Below, in pieces: positions 54,821 through 55,744 of a stretch of 64,000 nt of DNA (position 1 is its first letter; each line of letters starts with the position of its first letter). This DNA is from Lamellibrachia satsuma (Eukaryota; Annelida; Polychaeta; Sabellida; Siboglinidae). The position numbers were made by a program, and so were the translations under genes. Below the pieces are notes generated by a model. It did not search any database. It was not told the origin of the DNA and saw nothing but the letters and a program-made list of their open reading frames with translations. The stretch covers positions 970,001 through 1,034,000 of the forward strand of contig BSQZ01000036.1 of NCBI GenBank assembly GCA_033239005.1, read 5' to 3'.

Positions 54821-55744
54821 AGTAGTGTTGACAAATTATGTATTGGTAGTTGTTAATAAAGACAGAAATGTAGCGTATGACATTTTGCTAAAACACTTCA
54901 CGGATCACCAGTCACGCCATTGGATGGTTCGGCCTGGGCCGAAACATCCAACACCCCTTTTTACAATATCCTTAAATGGCATAACTGTAGCACTTAACCT
55001 ACATATTAAACAATTCACAAATGTTGTATTTCAATCTGCATTTGATTTATTAAAGAATGTTTTATTTGACATTTGTAGTAATTTTATATGCTGAAGCTGA
55101 CAGCAGTTTATCTTTGTTTTGTTTCTCAATATATTCCAACAATGGTAGCCACAATCTGTATACATAGTATACCAGTGTGCTATTTGTTCAAATGCTAACA
55201 CAAATTATTTGGTACTCCAGTTGAAGACATGTTATTGTGTTAAAAAATGGGTTTATAAATAAATAAAATAATCCTACACATTATATAAAATTGTATACAC
55301 TATAGTTGACGAGTGATTAATTATACATATATTAATCAATGGTGTTGCTACCCTTATACTATGAAGTCGTGCAAATGCATACATTATTTCACAGCCACGA
55401 CGTTTTTAGTTTATTAGTCATCACTTCCTGATTAGGAATAAGTCTGTATCGCGCCCAGCCCAGGCCATACAGTGGAGTTGCTGACCCTGGGCCTGACAGC
55501 TTACGCTTCACAGAGCGTCTAAAAAGTTGGGCTATTACACAGTAAATATAAAGGATATTTAGGTTGCTCCGATCAATCGTACGAATCGAAACAATGGTGT
55601 AGACACTAAAGGGAAACTAATCAAACTAAAGGTTATTACATCGGCCTACAATACAATAAAGCCTGTTCCGTGTTCGAGAAAACAAAAAGTAGGACACATT
55701 TGCATACCTCCGATATCCTCCGGGACGTTATTCTCCATTCCCAT
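1894..55744 (-). CDS. CARMIL: CARMIL-family actin capping protein regulator (35 coding exons, 3' end missing)
   Basis: Spliced gene; coding exons 1-35 are listed separately. Joined exons give 4234 nt (about 1411 codons), with every intron phase compatible. Family knowledge: CARMILs bind and allosterically inhibit or uncap the actin capping protein heterodimer at the plasma membrane, and vertebrate members act in lamellipodia and macropinocytosis. Seen here: PH-like domain (about residues 1-125), linker with a GPCGGF motif (about 153), LRR solenoid (about 180-625), helical dimerisation region (about 625-920), S/T/E-rich and charged insert (920-1095), CPI motif (about 1155-1172, [14 protein letters not shown]), CSI-like motif (about 1230, [10 protein letters not shown]), [14 protein letters not shown] segment, then a proline-rich region. 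Human CARMIL1 is about 1370 aa, so little is missing. The start ATG at 55744 has context AAAATGG and is followed by PEDIGESI, matching the family N-terminus. Orthology to a single vertebrate paralogue cannot be decided. Confidence 0.95.
2491..2551 (-). CDS. CARMIL: CARMIL exon 34
   Basis: Residues 1351-1370, [20 protein letters not shown] plus one base; acceptor gacag, donor gtaggc, phase 0 in and 1 out. Continues the basic helix after exon 33. Confidence 0.82.
3176..3256. repeat. (TA)n microsatellite
   Basis: About 75 bp of almost pure TA dinucleotide in the intron between CARMIL exons 34 and 33. Confidence 0.97.
3440..3930. repeat. Dispersed repeat, copy A
   Basis: Shares blocks with 4440-4760, 12330-12490 and 41105-41215: a gaaatatgtagtg block near 3493, an aatttaatagtttgtctga block near 3773, a gagctagca block near 3830 and a gaaatgagac block near 3880. 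Non-coding; family not recognised; termini roughly set. Confidence 0.6.
4112..4260 (-). CDS. CARMIL: CARMIL exon 33 ([14 protein letters not shown] segment)
   Basis: Residues 1301-1350, from [16 protein letters not shown] to MAK. Contains [20 protein letters not shown], corresponding to MGSGLLAEMKAKQEKRA in CARMIL1. Acceptor tgtcag, donor gtcagt. Confidence 0.9.
4440..4760. repeat. Dispersed repeat, copy B
   Basis: Same order of blocks as copy A (gaaatatgtagtgcgtgaat near 4489, aggttaaattttttggcaaa near 4681, then gaaatgagac near 4710), but shorter in the middle. Lies between CARMIL exons 33 and 32. Confidence 0.6.
4834..5006 (-). CDS. CARMIL: CARMIL exon 32 (basic, Pro-containing segment)
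   Basis: Residues 1243-1300, from [20 protein letters not shown] to MEKKSDKEE. The acceptor ttgcag is good; the 3' end is uncertain. The weak donor gttcca fits exon 33 in phase 1. A stronger donor gtgaga after AEKP (near 4950) would fit an exon 33 start 2 bases later. Reading through gives a stop after GSTLL near 4820, a possible short isoform. Confidence 0.75.
5036..5560. repeat. Minisatellite with tgtgtcaacataaagacaat core
   Basis: About nine irregular units of roughly 45-60 bp, each with a tgtgtcaacataaagacaat core and an agctacat block. The short ORFs across it are products of the repetition. Lies in the intron between exons 32 and 31. Confidence 0.9.
5607..5672 (-). CDS. CARMIL: CARMIL exon 31 (CSI-like motif)
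   Basis: Residues 1221-1243, [20 protein letters not shown] plus K; acceptor tttag, donor gtatga. The KKGWSPFG core corresponds in place and type to the CARMIL-specific interaction motif (SKKWSTRG in human). Confidence 0.9.
5673..6797. other. CARMIL intron without recognised features
   Basis: AT-rich intron between exons 31 and 30. A direct repeat ctgcgcccaccctcc is present near 6218-6250. No gene or repeat family recognised. Confidence 0.6.
6798..7083 (-). CDS. CARMIL: CARMIL exon 30 (capping protein interaction motif)
   Basis: Residues 1126-1221. Carries [20 protein letters not shown] (about 1154-1173), fitting the CPI pattern LxHxTxxRPK in its Leu, His and RP residues; the usual Thr is Gly here. 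Followed by [11 protein letters not shown], matching the DEFFTKKV segment. Acceptor ctacag; donor taken as gtgggt (phase 2) because exon 31 then reads in a sensible frame; a gtattt donor 4 bp further on would not. Confidence 0.94.
7480..7945 (+). pseudogene. LINE reverse transcriptase C-terminal remnant
   Basis: The plus strand in shifting frames reads like the end of a LINE RT protein: an [13 protein letters not shown] block near 7548, [14 protein letters not shown] near 7610, [16 protein letters not shown] near 7748, and [18 protein letters not shown] near 7837. At least three frameshifts or stops break it. Inserted antisense to CARMIL in the intron between exons 30 and 29. Confidence 0.85.
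8395..8588 (-). mobile_element. tRNA-derived SINE
   Basis: The minus strand begins ggcgtggtagtgtagtggtt (A-box-like, from 8586), has a B-box-like ggtcaagacc about 50 bases on, then a tail with ttaaatggtggacccgtc and gacgtaaaagaac, a central module common to invertebrate SINEs. It is not a functional tRNA: the cloverleaf is degenerate and a long tail follows. Confidence 0.8.
8675..8800. repeat. 54-bp tandem repeat, about 2.3 copies
   Basis: Units share ccaatcacagttgatctaac and a gtggtgactgtttgtgga-like block. Intronic. Confidence 0.8.
9205..9294 (-). CDS. CARMIL: CARMIL exon 29 (acidic Ser/Thr-rich linker)
   Basis: Residues 1096-1125, [20 protein letters not shown] then TVNSSFDSR; acceptor catcag, donor gtcagt, phase 1 on both sides. 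Support is from phase and open frame, not from conserved residues. Confidence 0.85.
10105..10505. repeat. 42-bp minisatellite with 14-codon periodicity
   Basis: About nine units of 42 bp with ccaagcatgcagggcaggag and acatcaacagagctgtc blocks. Because 42 is a multiple of three, several frames on both strands stay open, giving 124-231 codon ORFs with 14-residue repeats (plus strand [14 protein letters not shown]). It lies just downstream of the exon 28 donor on the CARMIL strand. Probably non-coding. Confidence 0.9.
10531..11058 (-). CDS. CARMIL: CARMIL exon 28 (long low-complexity insert)
   Basis: 528 bp, residues 920-1095. Begins [16 protein letters not shown], has a duplicated APPSPC motif, a KRRKHSEHK patch, a Thr/Ser/Glu-rich stretch, then a charged run of the type [11 protein letters not shown]. 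The frame is open throughout and both splice phases fit. The vertebrate counterpart between SRMLRP and the CPI motif is only about 50-60 residues, so this looks like a lineage-specific expansion, probably disordered. Acceptor ttctag, donor gtgtgt. Confidence 0.88.
11059..12043. other. CARMIL intron without recognised features
   Basis: Unique-looking AT-rich sequence between exons 28 and 27. Nothing recognised. Confidence 0.6.
12044..12110 (-). CDS. CARMIL: CARMIL exon 27 (basic SRRLRP segment)
   Basis: Residues 898-919, [20 protein letters not shown] then VI; acceptor gtgcag, donor gtgagt, ends phase 1. Corresponds to PKSKRKSIHSRMLRPVS of vertebrate CARMIL1. Confidence 0.92.
12330..12495. 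repeat. Dispersed repeat, partial copy C
   Basis: Shares the gagctagcacg, gataggttaaattttt and gattctaaaacgagac blocks with copies A and B at 3.4 and 4.4 kb. Confidence 0.55.
12511..12627 (-). CDS. CARMIL: CARMIL exon 26 (charged linker)
   Basis: Thirty-nine codons, residues 859-897, from [14 protein letters not shown] to [10 protein letters not shown]; acceptor ttatag, donor gtaggt, phase 0. Low conservation; supported by splice sites, open frame and position. Confidence 0.85.
12668..12720. repeat. (TG)n microsatellite with CG-rich end
   Basis: Alternating purine-pyrimidine tract, TG repeats running into cgcgcgcgc, potentially Z-DNA forming. Followed at 12836-12900 by short gtcagtccatcgacg repeats. 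Confidence 0.9.
13026..13125. repeat. Tandem duplication of about 42 bp
   Basis: Two near-identical units, each with ccccaccacctgtg and tagtcaggtgtttac, just downstream of the exon 25 donor. Confidence 0.85.
13147..13234 (-). CDS. CARMIL: CARMIL exon 25 (helical region)
   Basis: Residues 829-858, S then [20 protein letters not shown] to LKTL; acceptor tttcag, donor gtgggt. Matches [20 protein letters not shown]. Confidence 0.93.
13812..13924 (-). CDS. CARMIL: CARMIL exon 24 (helical region)
   Basis: Residues 792-829, from [20 protein letters not shown] to DVMNKL plus two bases; acceptor gacag, donor gtatgt. Aligns with the vertebrate stretch ending GIDILNKIS. Confidence 0.9.
14613..14675 (-). 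CDS. CARMIL: CARMIL exon 23 (helical region)
   Basis: Twenty-one codons, residues 771-791, [20 protein letters not shown] plus I; acceptor tttcag, donor gtaagt, phase 0. Aligns with LLESMVDAAENLCPNVM. Confidence 0.9.
14900..15240 (+). pseudogene. LINE 3' end fragment (RT C-terminus plus tail)
   Basis: The plus strand reads [20 protein letters not shown] near 14992, then in another frame [20 protein letters not shown] near 15053, then a degraded WR.LVE block and a short gaagaagaagaag tail near 15225. This pattern ends many RTE-type and related LINEs. Broken by frameshifts; antisense to CARMIL. Confidence 0.85.
15270..15386 (-). CDS. CARMIL: CARMIL exon 22 (helical region, GC donor)
   Basis: Thirty-nine codons, residues 732-770, [16 protein letters not shown] to SVIEHQLK; acceptor acacag. 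The donor is CTGAAG followed by gcaagc, a GC-AG intron; no in-frame GT donor fits, and the next exon is phase 0. Confidence 0.88.
15633..15758 (-). CDS. CARMIL: CARMIL exon 21 (helical dimerisation region)
   Basis: Forty-two codons, residues 690-731, from [20 protein letters not shown] to NMSRQ; acceptor tttcag, donor gtgtgt. Matches MIDRICVKVQDHLNSLR. Its acceptor sits about 20 bp from a 40-bp minisatellite. Confidence 0.94.
15778..16576. repeat. 40-bp minisatellite, about 20 copies
   Basis: Unit contains acacttgtcttgtatgtaag then aacagtgtcgtaaagaaaat; three copies near 15970, 16050 and 16320 carry ataatg instead of acagtg and are followed by a 38-bp variant lacking tt. The ORFs of 246-336 codons across it are artefacts of repetition. 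It sits directly upstream of the exon 21 acceptor on the CARMIL strand. Confidence 0.97.
16655..17010. repeat. Irregular 30-33 bp minisatellite
   Basis: About eleven units built on ggggacatgttgaggtgatc and accatgatg blocks, with scattered substitutions. Confidence 0.9.
17030..17162 (-). pseudogene. Broken duplicate of CARMIL exon 20
   Basis: The minus strand is a copy of exon 20 (17379-17477), including the donor-side gtgggacc block, the gagctgatgaggaaa block and the cctggtcatggtc block. Several 1-2 base insertions destroy the frame, and the acceptor cttgtag has become cttatgg. It lies about 330 bp downstream of the true exon on the CARMIL strand. Flanks are also duplicated (about 17010-17330 against 17331-17580), so a segment was copied, not just the exon. 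It may instead be an assembly error made from noisy reads. Confidence 0.8.
17379..17477 (-). CDS. CARMIL: CARMIL exon 20 (helical region; functional copy)
   Basis: Thirty-three codons, residues 657-689, from [20 protein letters not shown] to SMQQ; acceptor cttgtag, donor gtggga, phase 0 on both sides. Matches [20 protein letters not shown] and restores frame between exons 19 and 21. A decayed second copy lies at about 17030-17162. Confidence 0.92.
17495..18165. repeat. 83-bp minisatellite, about 8 copies
   Basis: Unit holds gttcccgcggtgtcagtgga, gtcttcacaacctagccaac and ctatgacagacacaattcta. Variants gtatc/gtgtc and agtca/agaca alternate between copies. The unit also occurs once next to the exon 20 duplicate at 17180-17330, so the array probably grew from exon 20 flanking sequence. 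Confidence 0.95.
18535..18628 (-). CDS. CARMIL: CARMIL exon 19 (cap of the LRR domain)
   Basis: Residues 625-656, [20 protein letters not shown] then [11 protein letters not shown]; acceptor ctgcag, donor gtagct, phase 2 in and 0 out. Aligns with NYTLRFMPIPMYDASQALK. Confidence 0.94.
18762..18845 (-). mobile_element. tRNA-derived SINE head
   Basis: The minus strand reads gggatgtggaagtgtagtgg (A-box-like) with a B-box-like gagtttgagtcc about 45 bases later, ending in a degenerate acceptor arm. No clear tail; intronic, between exons 19 and 18. Confidence 0.65.
19057..19194 (-). CDS. CARMIL: CARMIL exon 18 (last LRRs)
   Basis: Residues 579-625, [20 protein letters not shown] through [12 protein letters not shown] to TALE. 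Very close to [20 protein letters not shown]. Acceptor ttgcag, donor gtgagc. A 30-bp minisatellite begins right beyond the acceptor. Confidence 0.97.
19205..19775. repeat. 30-bp and 26-bp minisatellite next to exon 18
   Basis: About 19 units of tgtgtagacacatctcacat acag(g/a)tacac type, with shorter units lacking agac. Begins within about 10 bases of the exon 18 acceptor, so it replaces much of the upstream intron. Confidence 0.95.
19828..20165. repeat. (TG)n microsatellite and degenerate TG/CATG tract
   Basis: Pure TG repeat at about 19858-19920, then about 240 bp of imperfect tgtgtgcatg sequence. ORFs of Cys-Val and His-Thr repeats are artefacts. Confidence 0.97.
20443..20546 (-). CDS. CARMIL: CARMIL exon 17 (LRR)
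   Basis: Residues 545-579, [20 protein letters not shown] then [14 protein letters not shown]; acceptor ttttag, donor gtgagt. Matches [20 protein letters not shown]. Confidence 0.94.
20990..21044 (-). CDS. CARMIL: CARMIL exon 16 (LRR)
   Basis: Residues 526-544, [18 protein letters not shown]; acceptor ttgcag, donor gtgggt, phase 2 in and 0 out. Matches TPVLDNLVQMIQDEES. Confidence 0.93.
21060..21330. repeat. 22-bp degenerate minisatellite
   Basis: About twelve units based on gatgtatcctggctctaact with drift towards the distal end. Lies between exons 16 and 15. Confidence 0.88.
21571..21670 (-). CDS. CARMIL: CARMIL exon 15 (LRR)
   Basis: Residues 493-526, [20 protein letters not shown] then [13 protein letters not shown]; acceptor ttgcag, donor gtaggt, phase 1 in and 2 out. 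Equivalent to the SKNRSIQHLALGKNF segment. Confidence 0.92.
21680..21830. repeat. Short aggtcaaaggatgcagaggt repeats
   Basis: Five or six irregular units directly upstream of the exon 15 acceptor on the CARMIL strand. Confidence 0.8.
22100..22251 (-). CDS. CARMIL: CARMIL exon 14 (LRRs)
   Basis: Residues 442-492, including [18 protein letters not shown] and [10 protein letters not shown]; acceptor ttgcag, donor gtatga, phase 2 in and 1 out. Matches LDLSNCELRSGGAQVLE. Confidence 0.95.
22310..22781. mobile_element. MITE with TA target site and ATAATACGC-type termini
   Basis: 472 bp, flanked by TA (22308-22309 and 22782-22783). Inverted termini: left ccataaatttccgtgcataa, right (reverse complement) ccataagtttccttgtataa. 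A second motif, catgtataatacgcaccc, is repeated inwards at both ends. No transposase. TA duplication suggests a Tc1/mariner or pogo-type helper (inference). Confidence 0.8.
22885..23330. repeat. 67-bp minisatellite, about 6 copies
   Basis: Units share acatgaggtgatactttacc, tgacatgacttttatgtatt and agaccttctaaagaca. Copies diverge toward 23300. Confidence 0.92.
23802..23986 (-). CDS. CARMIL: CARMIL exon 13 (LRRs with KGKDVPPSW motif)
   Basis: Residues 381-442. Contains [26 protein letters not shown] and [11 protein letters not shown], one of the best-conserved stretches (vertebrate RKGKEVPPSFKQFFSSS). Acceptor tctcag, donor gtaagt, phase 0 in and 2 out. Confidence 0.96.
24671..24748 (-). CDS. 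CARMIL: CARMIL exon 12 (LRR)
   Basis: Twenty-six codons, residues 355-380, [20 protein letters not shown] then DCAIDV; acceptor ttgtag, donor gtgagc, phase 0 on both sides. Matches [16 protein letters not shown]. Confidence 0.94.
24860..25175. mobile_element. TTAA-flanked non-autonomous DNA transposon, short copy
   Basis: 316 bp between TTAA at 24856-24859 and 25176-25179. Inverted termini include aaaagtcatagtttttgggc on the left and, reversed, aaaaagtcatggttttgagc on the right, each followed by a tatgcacctaagag-like block. Same family as 33345-34022. TTAA targets are typical of piggyBac elements (family assignment inferred). Confidence 0.8.
25750..25975 (+). mobile_element. LINE 3'UTR tail
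   Basis: Starts near ggtcttaacaggagtctccc, shared with 48258, and ends with an aataaatgggacaaatataca-like block. No coding part. Confidence 0.5.
26020..26210 (-). CDS. CARMIL: CARMIL exon 11 (two LRRs)
   Basis: Residues 291-354, including [20 protein letters not shown] and [16 protein letters not shown], strongly matching [20 protein letters not shown] of vertebrates. Acceptor tgccag, donor gtgagt, phase 1 in and 0 out. Confidence 0.96.
26412..26825. repeat. (TA)n then long (CATA)n microsatellite
   Basis: TA/TATG tract to about 26560, then about 250 bp of near-pure CATA tetranucleotide with a few gata/caca interruptions. Minus-strand Met-Tyr-Val-Cys ORFs are artefacts. Lies between exons 12 and 11 on the plus-strand axis. 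Confidence 0.98.
26830..28940. other. CARMIL intron (between exons 11 and 10), unassigned part
   Basis: AT-rich. A tattgtgacaatctacccaa unit of about 43 bp is duplicated near 27910-27985. Blocks near 28460-28500 and 28770-28800 are imperfect inverted copies (aaatagaa and gaggac). No gene seen. Confidence 0.5.
28949..29034. repeat. (TA)n microsatellite
   Basis: About 85 bp of pure TA. Confidence 0.98.
29035..29795. other. CARMIL intron, no recognised feature
   Basis: Non-repetitive sequence in the intron between exons 11 and 10; no coding signal or known repeat recognised. Confidence 0.45.
29800..30285. repeat. 60-62 bp minisatellite, about 8 copies
   Basis: Units share cacaaacacagtcactgtag, tgtcacacaaacacactccg and atgacacctgtagata. 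Two subtypes (ctgtagtgtcac and ctaaagtgtcac) alternate, pointing to a higher-order dimer. Confidence 0.93.
30652..30746 (-). CDS. CARMIL: CARMIL exon 10 (LRR)
   Basis: Residues 259-290, [18 protein letters not shown] then [14 protein letters not shown]. The acceptor is the inner tttcag at 30747; an upstream ttgcag would break the frame. Donor gtaagc, phase 2 in and 1 out. Confidence 0.92.
31250..31338 (-). CDS. CARMIL: CARMIL exon 9 (LRR)
   Basis: Residues 230-259, [20 protein letters not shown] then LVFSDIGAK plus two bases; acceptor ttgcag, donor gtgcgt. Typical LRR helix and strand spacing. Confidence 0.92.
31866..31992. mobile_element. Short foldback element/MITE with TA flanks
   Basis: 127 bp flanked by TA (31864-31865, 31993-31994). 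Arms of about 38 bp: left tcgctgttgaagagtcagaa, right (reversed) tcgctgttgaagaatcaaaa, both running into atggaagtcca. Central spacer of about 50 bp; no coding capacity. Confidence 0.75.
32468..32543 (-). CDS. CARMIL: CARMIL exon 8 (LRR)
   Basis: Residues 204-229, [20 protein letters not shown] then TGQKL; acceptor ttgcag, donor gtaagt. Aligns with [20 protein letters not shown]. Confidence 0.94.
32668..32748. repeat. (TG)n microsatellite with CGCG and TGCA ends
   Basis: TG repeat followed by tgcgcgcgcacg and tgcatgcatgcatgc. Immediately downstream of the exon 8 acceptor side. Confidence 0.95.
32922..33094. repeat. 77-bp direct duplication
   Basis: Two almost identical units with ttaaaaccttgcattgctca, ataatgtaccgatactggac and atatatgtgtgggtgtagat. 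One base (c/t in ggatcaact/ggattaact) differs. Confidence 0.92.
33161..33252. mobile_element. Tiny element with 14-bp terminal inverted repeats
   Basis: cagtggcatgttta on the left is an exact inverted copy of the right end taaacatgccactg; 92 bp overall. No clear target duplication. Confidence 0.55.
33345..34022. mobile_element. TTAA-flanked non-autonomous DNA transposon, long copy
   Basis: 678 bp between TTAA at 33341-33344 and 34023-34026. Termini: left agcaaaacaaaaggcatggg, right (reversed) agcaaaataagagtcatggt, each followed by a ctatgcac block. Shares both ends and subterminal blocks (agtgcatgtgcagttcta) with 24860-25175 but carries about 360 bp more in the middle. No transposase. Confidence 0.82.
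34189..34262 (-). CDS. CARMIL: CARMIL exon 7 (start of LRR region)
   Basis: Residues 180-204, [16 protein letters not shown] then ADFDHLDG; acceptor ctgcag, donor gtaaga, phase 0 in and 2 out. Closely matches DVDTIYLTQDTRELNL of vertebrates. Confidence 0.94.
35217..35382 (-). CDS. CARMIL: CARMIL exon 6 (linker before the LRR)
   Basis: Residues 124-179. Contains [17 protein letters not shown], matching the conserved GPCGGFSQMYACVCDW of vertebrate CARMIL. Acceptor tcgtag, donor gtgggt, phase 2 in and 0 out. Confidence 0.95.
35700..36125 (+). repeat. Tandem pair with protein-like conservation
   Basis: Two diverged units begin at 35778 and 35971. Plus-strand reading frames share a pattern: [15 protein letters not shown] against [14 protein letters not shown], then [11 protein letters not shown] against [11 protein letters not shown], then [12 protein letters not shown] against [12 protein letters not shown]. 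Amino acids are kept better than bases. Origin unknown; it lies just upstream of a LINE RT remnant. Confidence 0.55.
36190..36525 (+). pseudogene. 5'-truncated LINE: RT C-terminus and 3'UTR
   Basis: The plus-strand frame reads [40 protein letters not shown] and [19 protein letters not shown] up to a stop at 36402. This is the conserved end of CR1-like LINE reverse transcriptases. It ends in short aaatcttgt repeats near 36490-36515, typical of such elements. No frameshift in the remaining piece. Confidence 0.88.
36890..37720. repeat. Two-stage minisatellite (taatggacac, then 36-bp units)
   Basis: 36890-37140 holds irregular 17-30 bp units ending cttaatggacacc; 37170-37720 holds about 14 units near 36 bp based on acacccagcaataacagacc and cattcgtaatga. 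It abuts CARMIL exon 5, ending about 50 bp from its donor side. Minus-strand ORFs rich in WVCYCW are artefacts. Confidence 0.95.
37769..37896 (-). CDS. CARMIL: CARMIL exon 5 (PH-like domain, C-terminal helix)
   Basis: Residues 82-124, from [14 protein letters not shown] to FPSVTL plus two bases; acceptor ctgcag, donor gtaagt. The [13 protein letters not shown] helix aligns with the VLAHIGTCLRKIFP helix that closes the CARMIL PH domain. Confidence 0.92.
38239..38632. mobile_element. Putative DNA transposon with inverted ends
   Basis: Left end acttggggacagttac followed by aatttcaattccaattcc; right end, reversed, atttggggttagttac followed by aattggaattgaaat. The interior is A/T-rich with repeated ccaatt blocks, like the hAT elements at 42.3 and 61.3 kb in style but not in sequence. 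Target duplication not found. Confidence 0.5.
39005..39145. mobile_element. MITE-like inverted repeat
   Basis: The left arm tcaacaatgtcccgcagtat then gtgtctgcc is mirrored at the right by ggcagacac and agggacattgttca. Arms of about 50 bp with mismatches and a spacer of about 40 bp. Confidence 0.65.
39146..40600. other. CARMIL intron (between exons 5 and 4), unassigned
   Basis: AT-rich, no gene seen. A block agcaactaaacattttatcc at 38803 recurs at 51627, marking an unclassified dispersed repeat. Confidence 0.45.
40640..41010 (+). pseudogene. L2-like LINE reverse transcriptase remnant
   Basis: The plus-strand frames read [20 protein letters not shown] near 40660, [18 protein letters not shown] near 40770, [17 protein letters not shown] near 40874 and [13 protein letters not shown] before the stop at 41006. 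This is the standard end of L2-type LINE proteins. A stop interrupts it after LPV. Confidence 0.88.
41105..41215. repeat. Dispersed repeat, partial copy D (inverted)
   Basis: Reverse complement of the aatttaatagtttgtctga block of copy A at 3773, with its flanks. Confidence 0.5.
41328..41545. repeat. 25-bp minisatellite, about 8.5 copies
   Basis: Unit acatactgttcacgcactac plus atatt, with cac/cat and ctg/cta variants. The repeated [14 protein letters not shown]s are artefacts: period 25 cycles all three frames. Confidence 0.96.
41749..41808 (-). CDS. CARMIL: CARMIL exon 4 (PH-like domain)
   Basis: Twenty codons, residues 62-81, beginning [11 protein letters not shown] and ending CAPNK; acceptor tttacag, donor gtaaac, phase 0 on both sides. 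Equals the vertebrate LELTFSYLEI segment. Confidence 0.92.
42090..42341. repeat. 50-bp minisatellite, left part
   Basis: Diverged units with acataacacaggctca and gtgtgttggaggcaca blocks. Continues after the hAT insertion at 43606, so the array was split by that element. Confidence 0.9.
42342..43605 (-). mobile_element. Non-autonomous hAT transposon, copy 1
   Basis: 1264 bp. Left terminus cagggctgggcccaattat, right terminus (reversed) cagggctgggtccaattgca. Flanking 8-bp target copies gccacata (42334-42341) and gccacatg (43606-43613) match at 7 of 8 bases. Subterminal arrays of gtaattgtaattg. The interior near 43320-43450, reversed, matches 61400-61530 in copy 2, so the two are the same family in opposite orientation. 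No transposase frame. hAT is assigned from the CAGGG ends and 8-bp duplication. Confidence 0.85.
43606..44470. repeat. 50-bp minisatellite, right part
   Basis: About 17 units based on cacctagccacatacatgct, acataacacagactgaccat and gtgttgggag. Units from 43640 to 44060 are nearly identical; those after 44110 diverge and change to gcccacagtg and gctctcagtg types. Confidence 0.97.
44471..45940. other. CARMIL intron (between exons 4 and 3), unassigned
   Basis: AT-rich unique-looking sequence; one 88-codon ORF at 45559-45825 has no recognisable motif and no coding look. Confidence 0.5.
45945..46495. repeat. 42/43-bp minisatellite, about 13 copies
   Basis: Unit ggatggtcctggaggggcta, catgcagacacagcctctga, ta; copies with catgcaggacacag are one base longer. 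ORFs on both strands follow from the 42-bp period. Confidence 0.95.
46500..48225. other. CARMIL intron (between exons 4 and 3), unassigned
   Basis: No repeat family or gene recognised. ORFs at 47075-47485 and 47757-47984 show no motif or codon pattern that would support coding. Confidence 0.5.
48230..48445 (+). mobile_element. LINE 3'UTR tail
   Basis: Shares a tagtcttagtaggagtctcc block with 25785 and ends in cggacaaataaatatttcct, a common LINE 3' end style. No coding part left. Confidence 0.5.
48840..48885 (-). mobile_element. Possible SINE head fragment
   Basis: The minus strand has a B-box-like ggattcgtacccc preceded by cagtctaaaggcat, similar to the 51.85 kb fragment. Too short to be sure. 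Confidence 0.3.
48895..49160. repeat. Short C-rich tandem repeats
   Basis: 48895-48985: irregular units of gggtgttgaccccctcccag type. 49080-49160: six units of about 15 bp, cagagcctccaaccc. Confidence 0.85.
49941..49991 (-). CDS. CARMIL: CARMIL exon 3 (PH-like domain)
   Basis: Seventeen codons, residues 45-61, [17 protein letters not shown]; acceptor ttgcag, donor gtaaga, phase 0 on both sides. Aligns with the vertebrate segment ending ARIPTK. Confidence 0.92.
50155..50640. mobile_element. Degenerate copy of the ATAATACGC-type MITE
   Basis: About 485 bp, close to the 472 bp of the copy at 22310. Left end caaagttccatgtgtaatac followed by ttttttacttaaaagtcc; right end, reversed, gtaccaagcataatatgcac, with a second tgtataatatgcacc block inwards. 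The target duplication is no longer clear. Confidence 0.6.
50925..51019 (-). CDS. CARMIL: CARMIL exon 2 (PH-like domain)
   Basis: Residues 13-44, from SITEYLG to KFENKVL; acceptor tttcag, donor gtatgt, phase 1 in and 0 out. The end KxENKVL is nearly identical to the vertebrate family (VENKVL). Confidence 0.93.
51025..51105. repeat. 18-bp repeats with tgtgaaacactgaac
   Basis: Four or five irregular units immediately beyond the CARMIL exon 2 acceptor. Confidence 0.8.
51845..51920 (-). mobile_element. Possible tRNA-derived SINE fragment
   Basis: The minus strand has tggcagcattgtgag (A-box-like) and ggttcaagtctg (B-box-like) about 35 bases apart. Degenerate. Confidence 0.4.
51920..53035. other. 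CARMIL first intron, part
   Basis: Apart from the hairpin at 52686-52760 nothing is recognised. Confidence 0.5.
52686..52760. other. 75-base hairpin with 32-bp arms
   Basis: Left arm 52686-52717 (begins tttgttagattgacgctaac) and right arm 52729-52760 (ends gtctaacaaa) are inverted copies differing at three positions; loop of 11 bases. In plus-strand RNA two of the three differences are G-U pairs. It could be a foldback transposon relic or a microRNA-type hairpin. Confidence 0.7.
53037..53560. repeat. 59-bp satellite, nearly identical copies
   Basis: About nine units; each holds aagcttgcatctatcatcta, ctttacaccactgcgataac and aagttaaaagtaatataat. Units after the first are identical by eye, which suggests very recent expansion or homogenisation. 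No spacers, so not a CRISPR. Confidence 0.98.
54055..54310. repeat. Dispersed repeat with ttcggccca motifs, copy 1
   Basis: Contains ggatggttcggcccact, gtcgtttcggcccac, then attatgattgtgcacagaaa and atataataatctagaac. Shares order with copy 2 at 54540. Confidence 0.65.
54540..54710. repeat. Dispersed repeat with ttcggccca motif, copy 2
   Basis: Holds gaattcggcccacaacgtg, attatgattgcgcacaaaaa, atataataatgatctagaac and aaataacagaaagc, parallel to copy 1. A related gatggttcggcctgggccga lies at 54923. Confidence 0.65.
54740..54815. repeat. (TA)n microsatellite
   Basis: About 75 bp of pure TA in the first CARMIL intron. Confidence 0.97.
55708..55744 (-). CDS. CARMIL: CARMIL exon 1 (start codon)
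   Basis: Encodes residues 1-12, [12 protein letters not shown], and ends in phase 1 before the donor gtatgc. A second in-frame ATG at codon 3 could also serve. The joined codon across the intron makes PEDIGESI, matching the family N-terminus. A possible 5'UTR acceptor lies just upstream of the ATG, so untranslated exons may exist further out. Confidence 0.85.
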
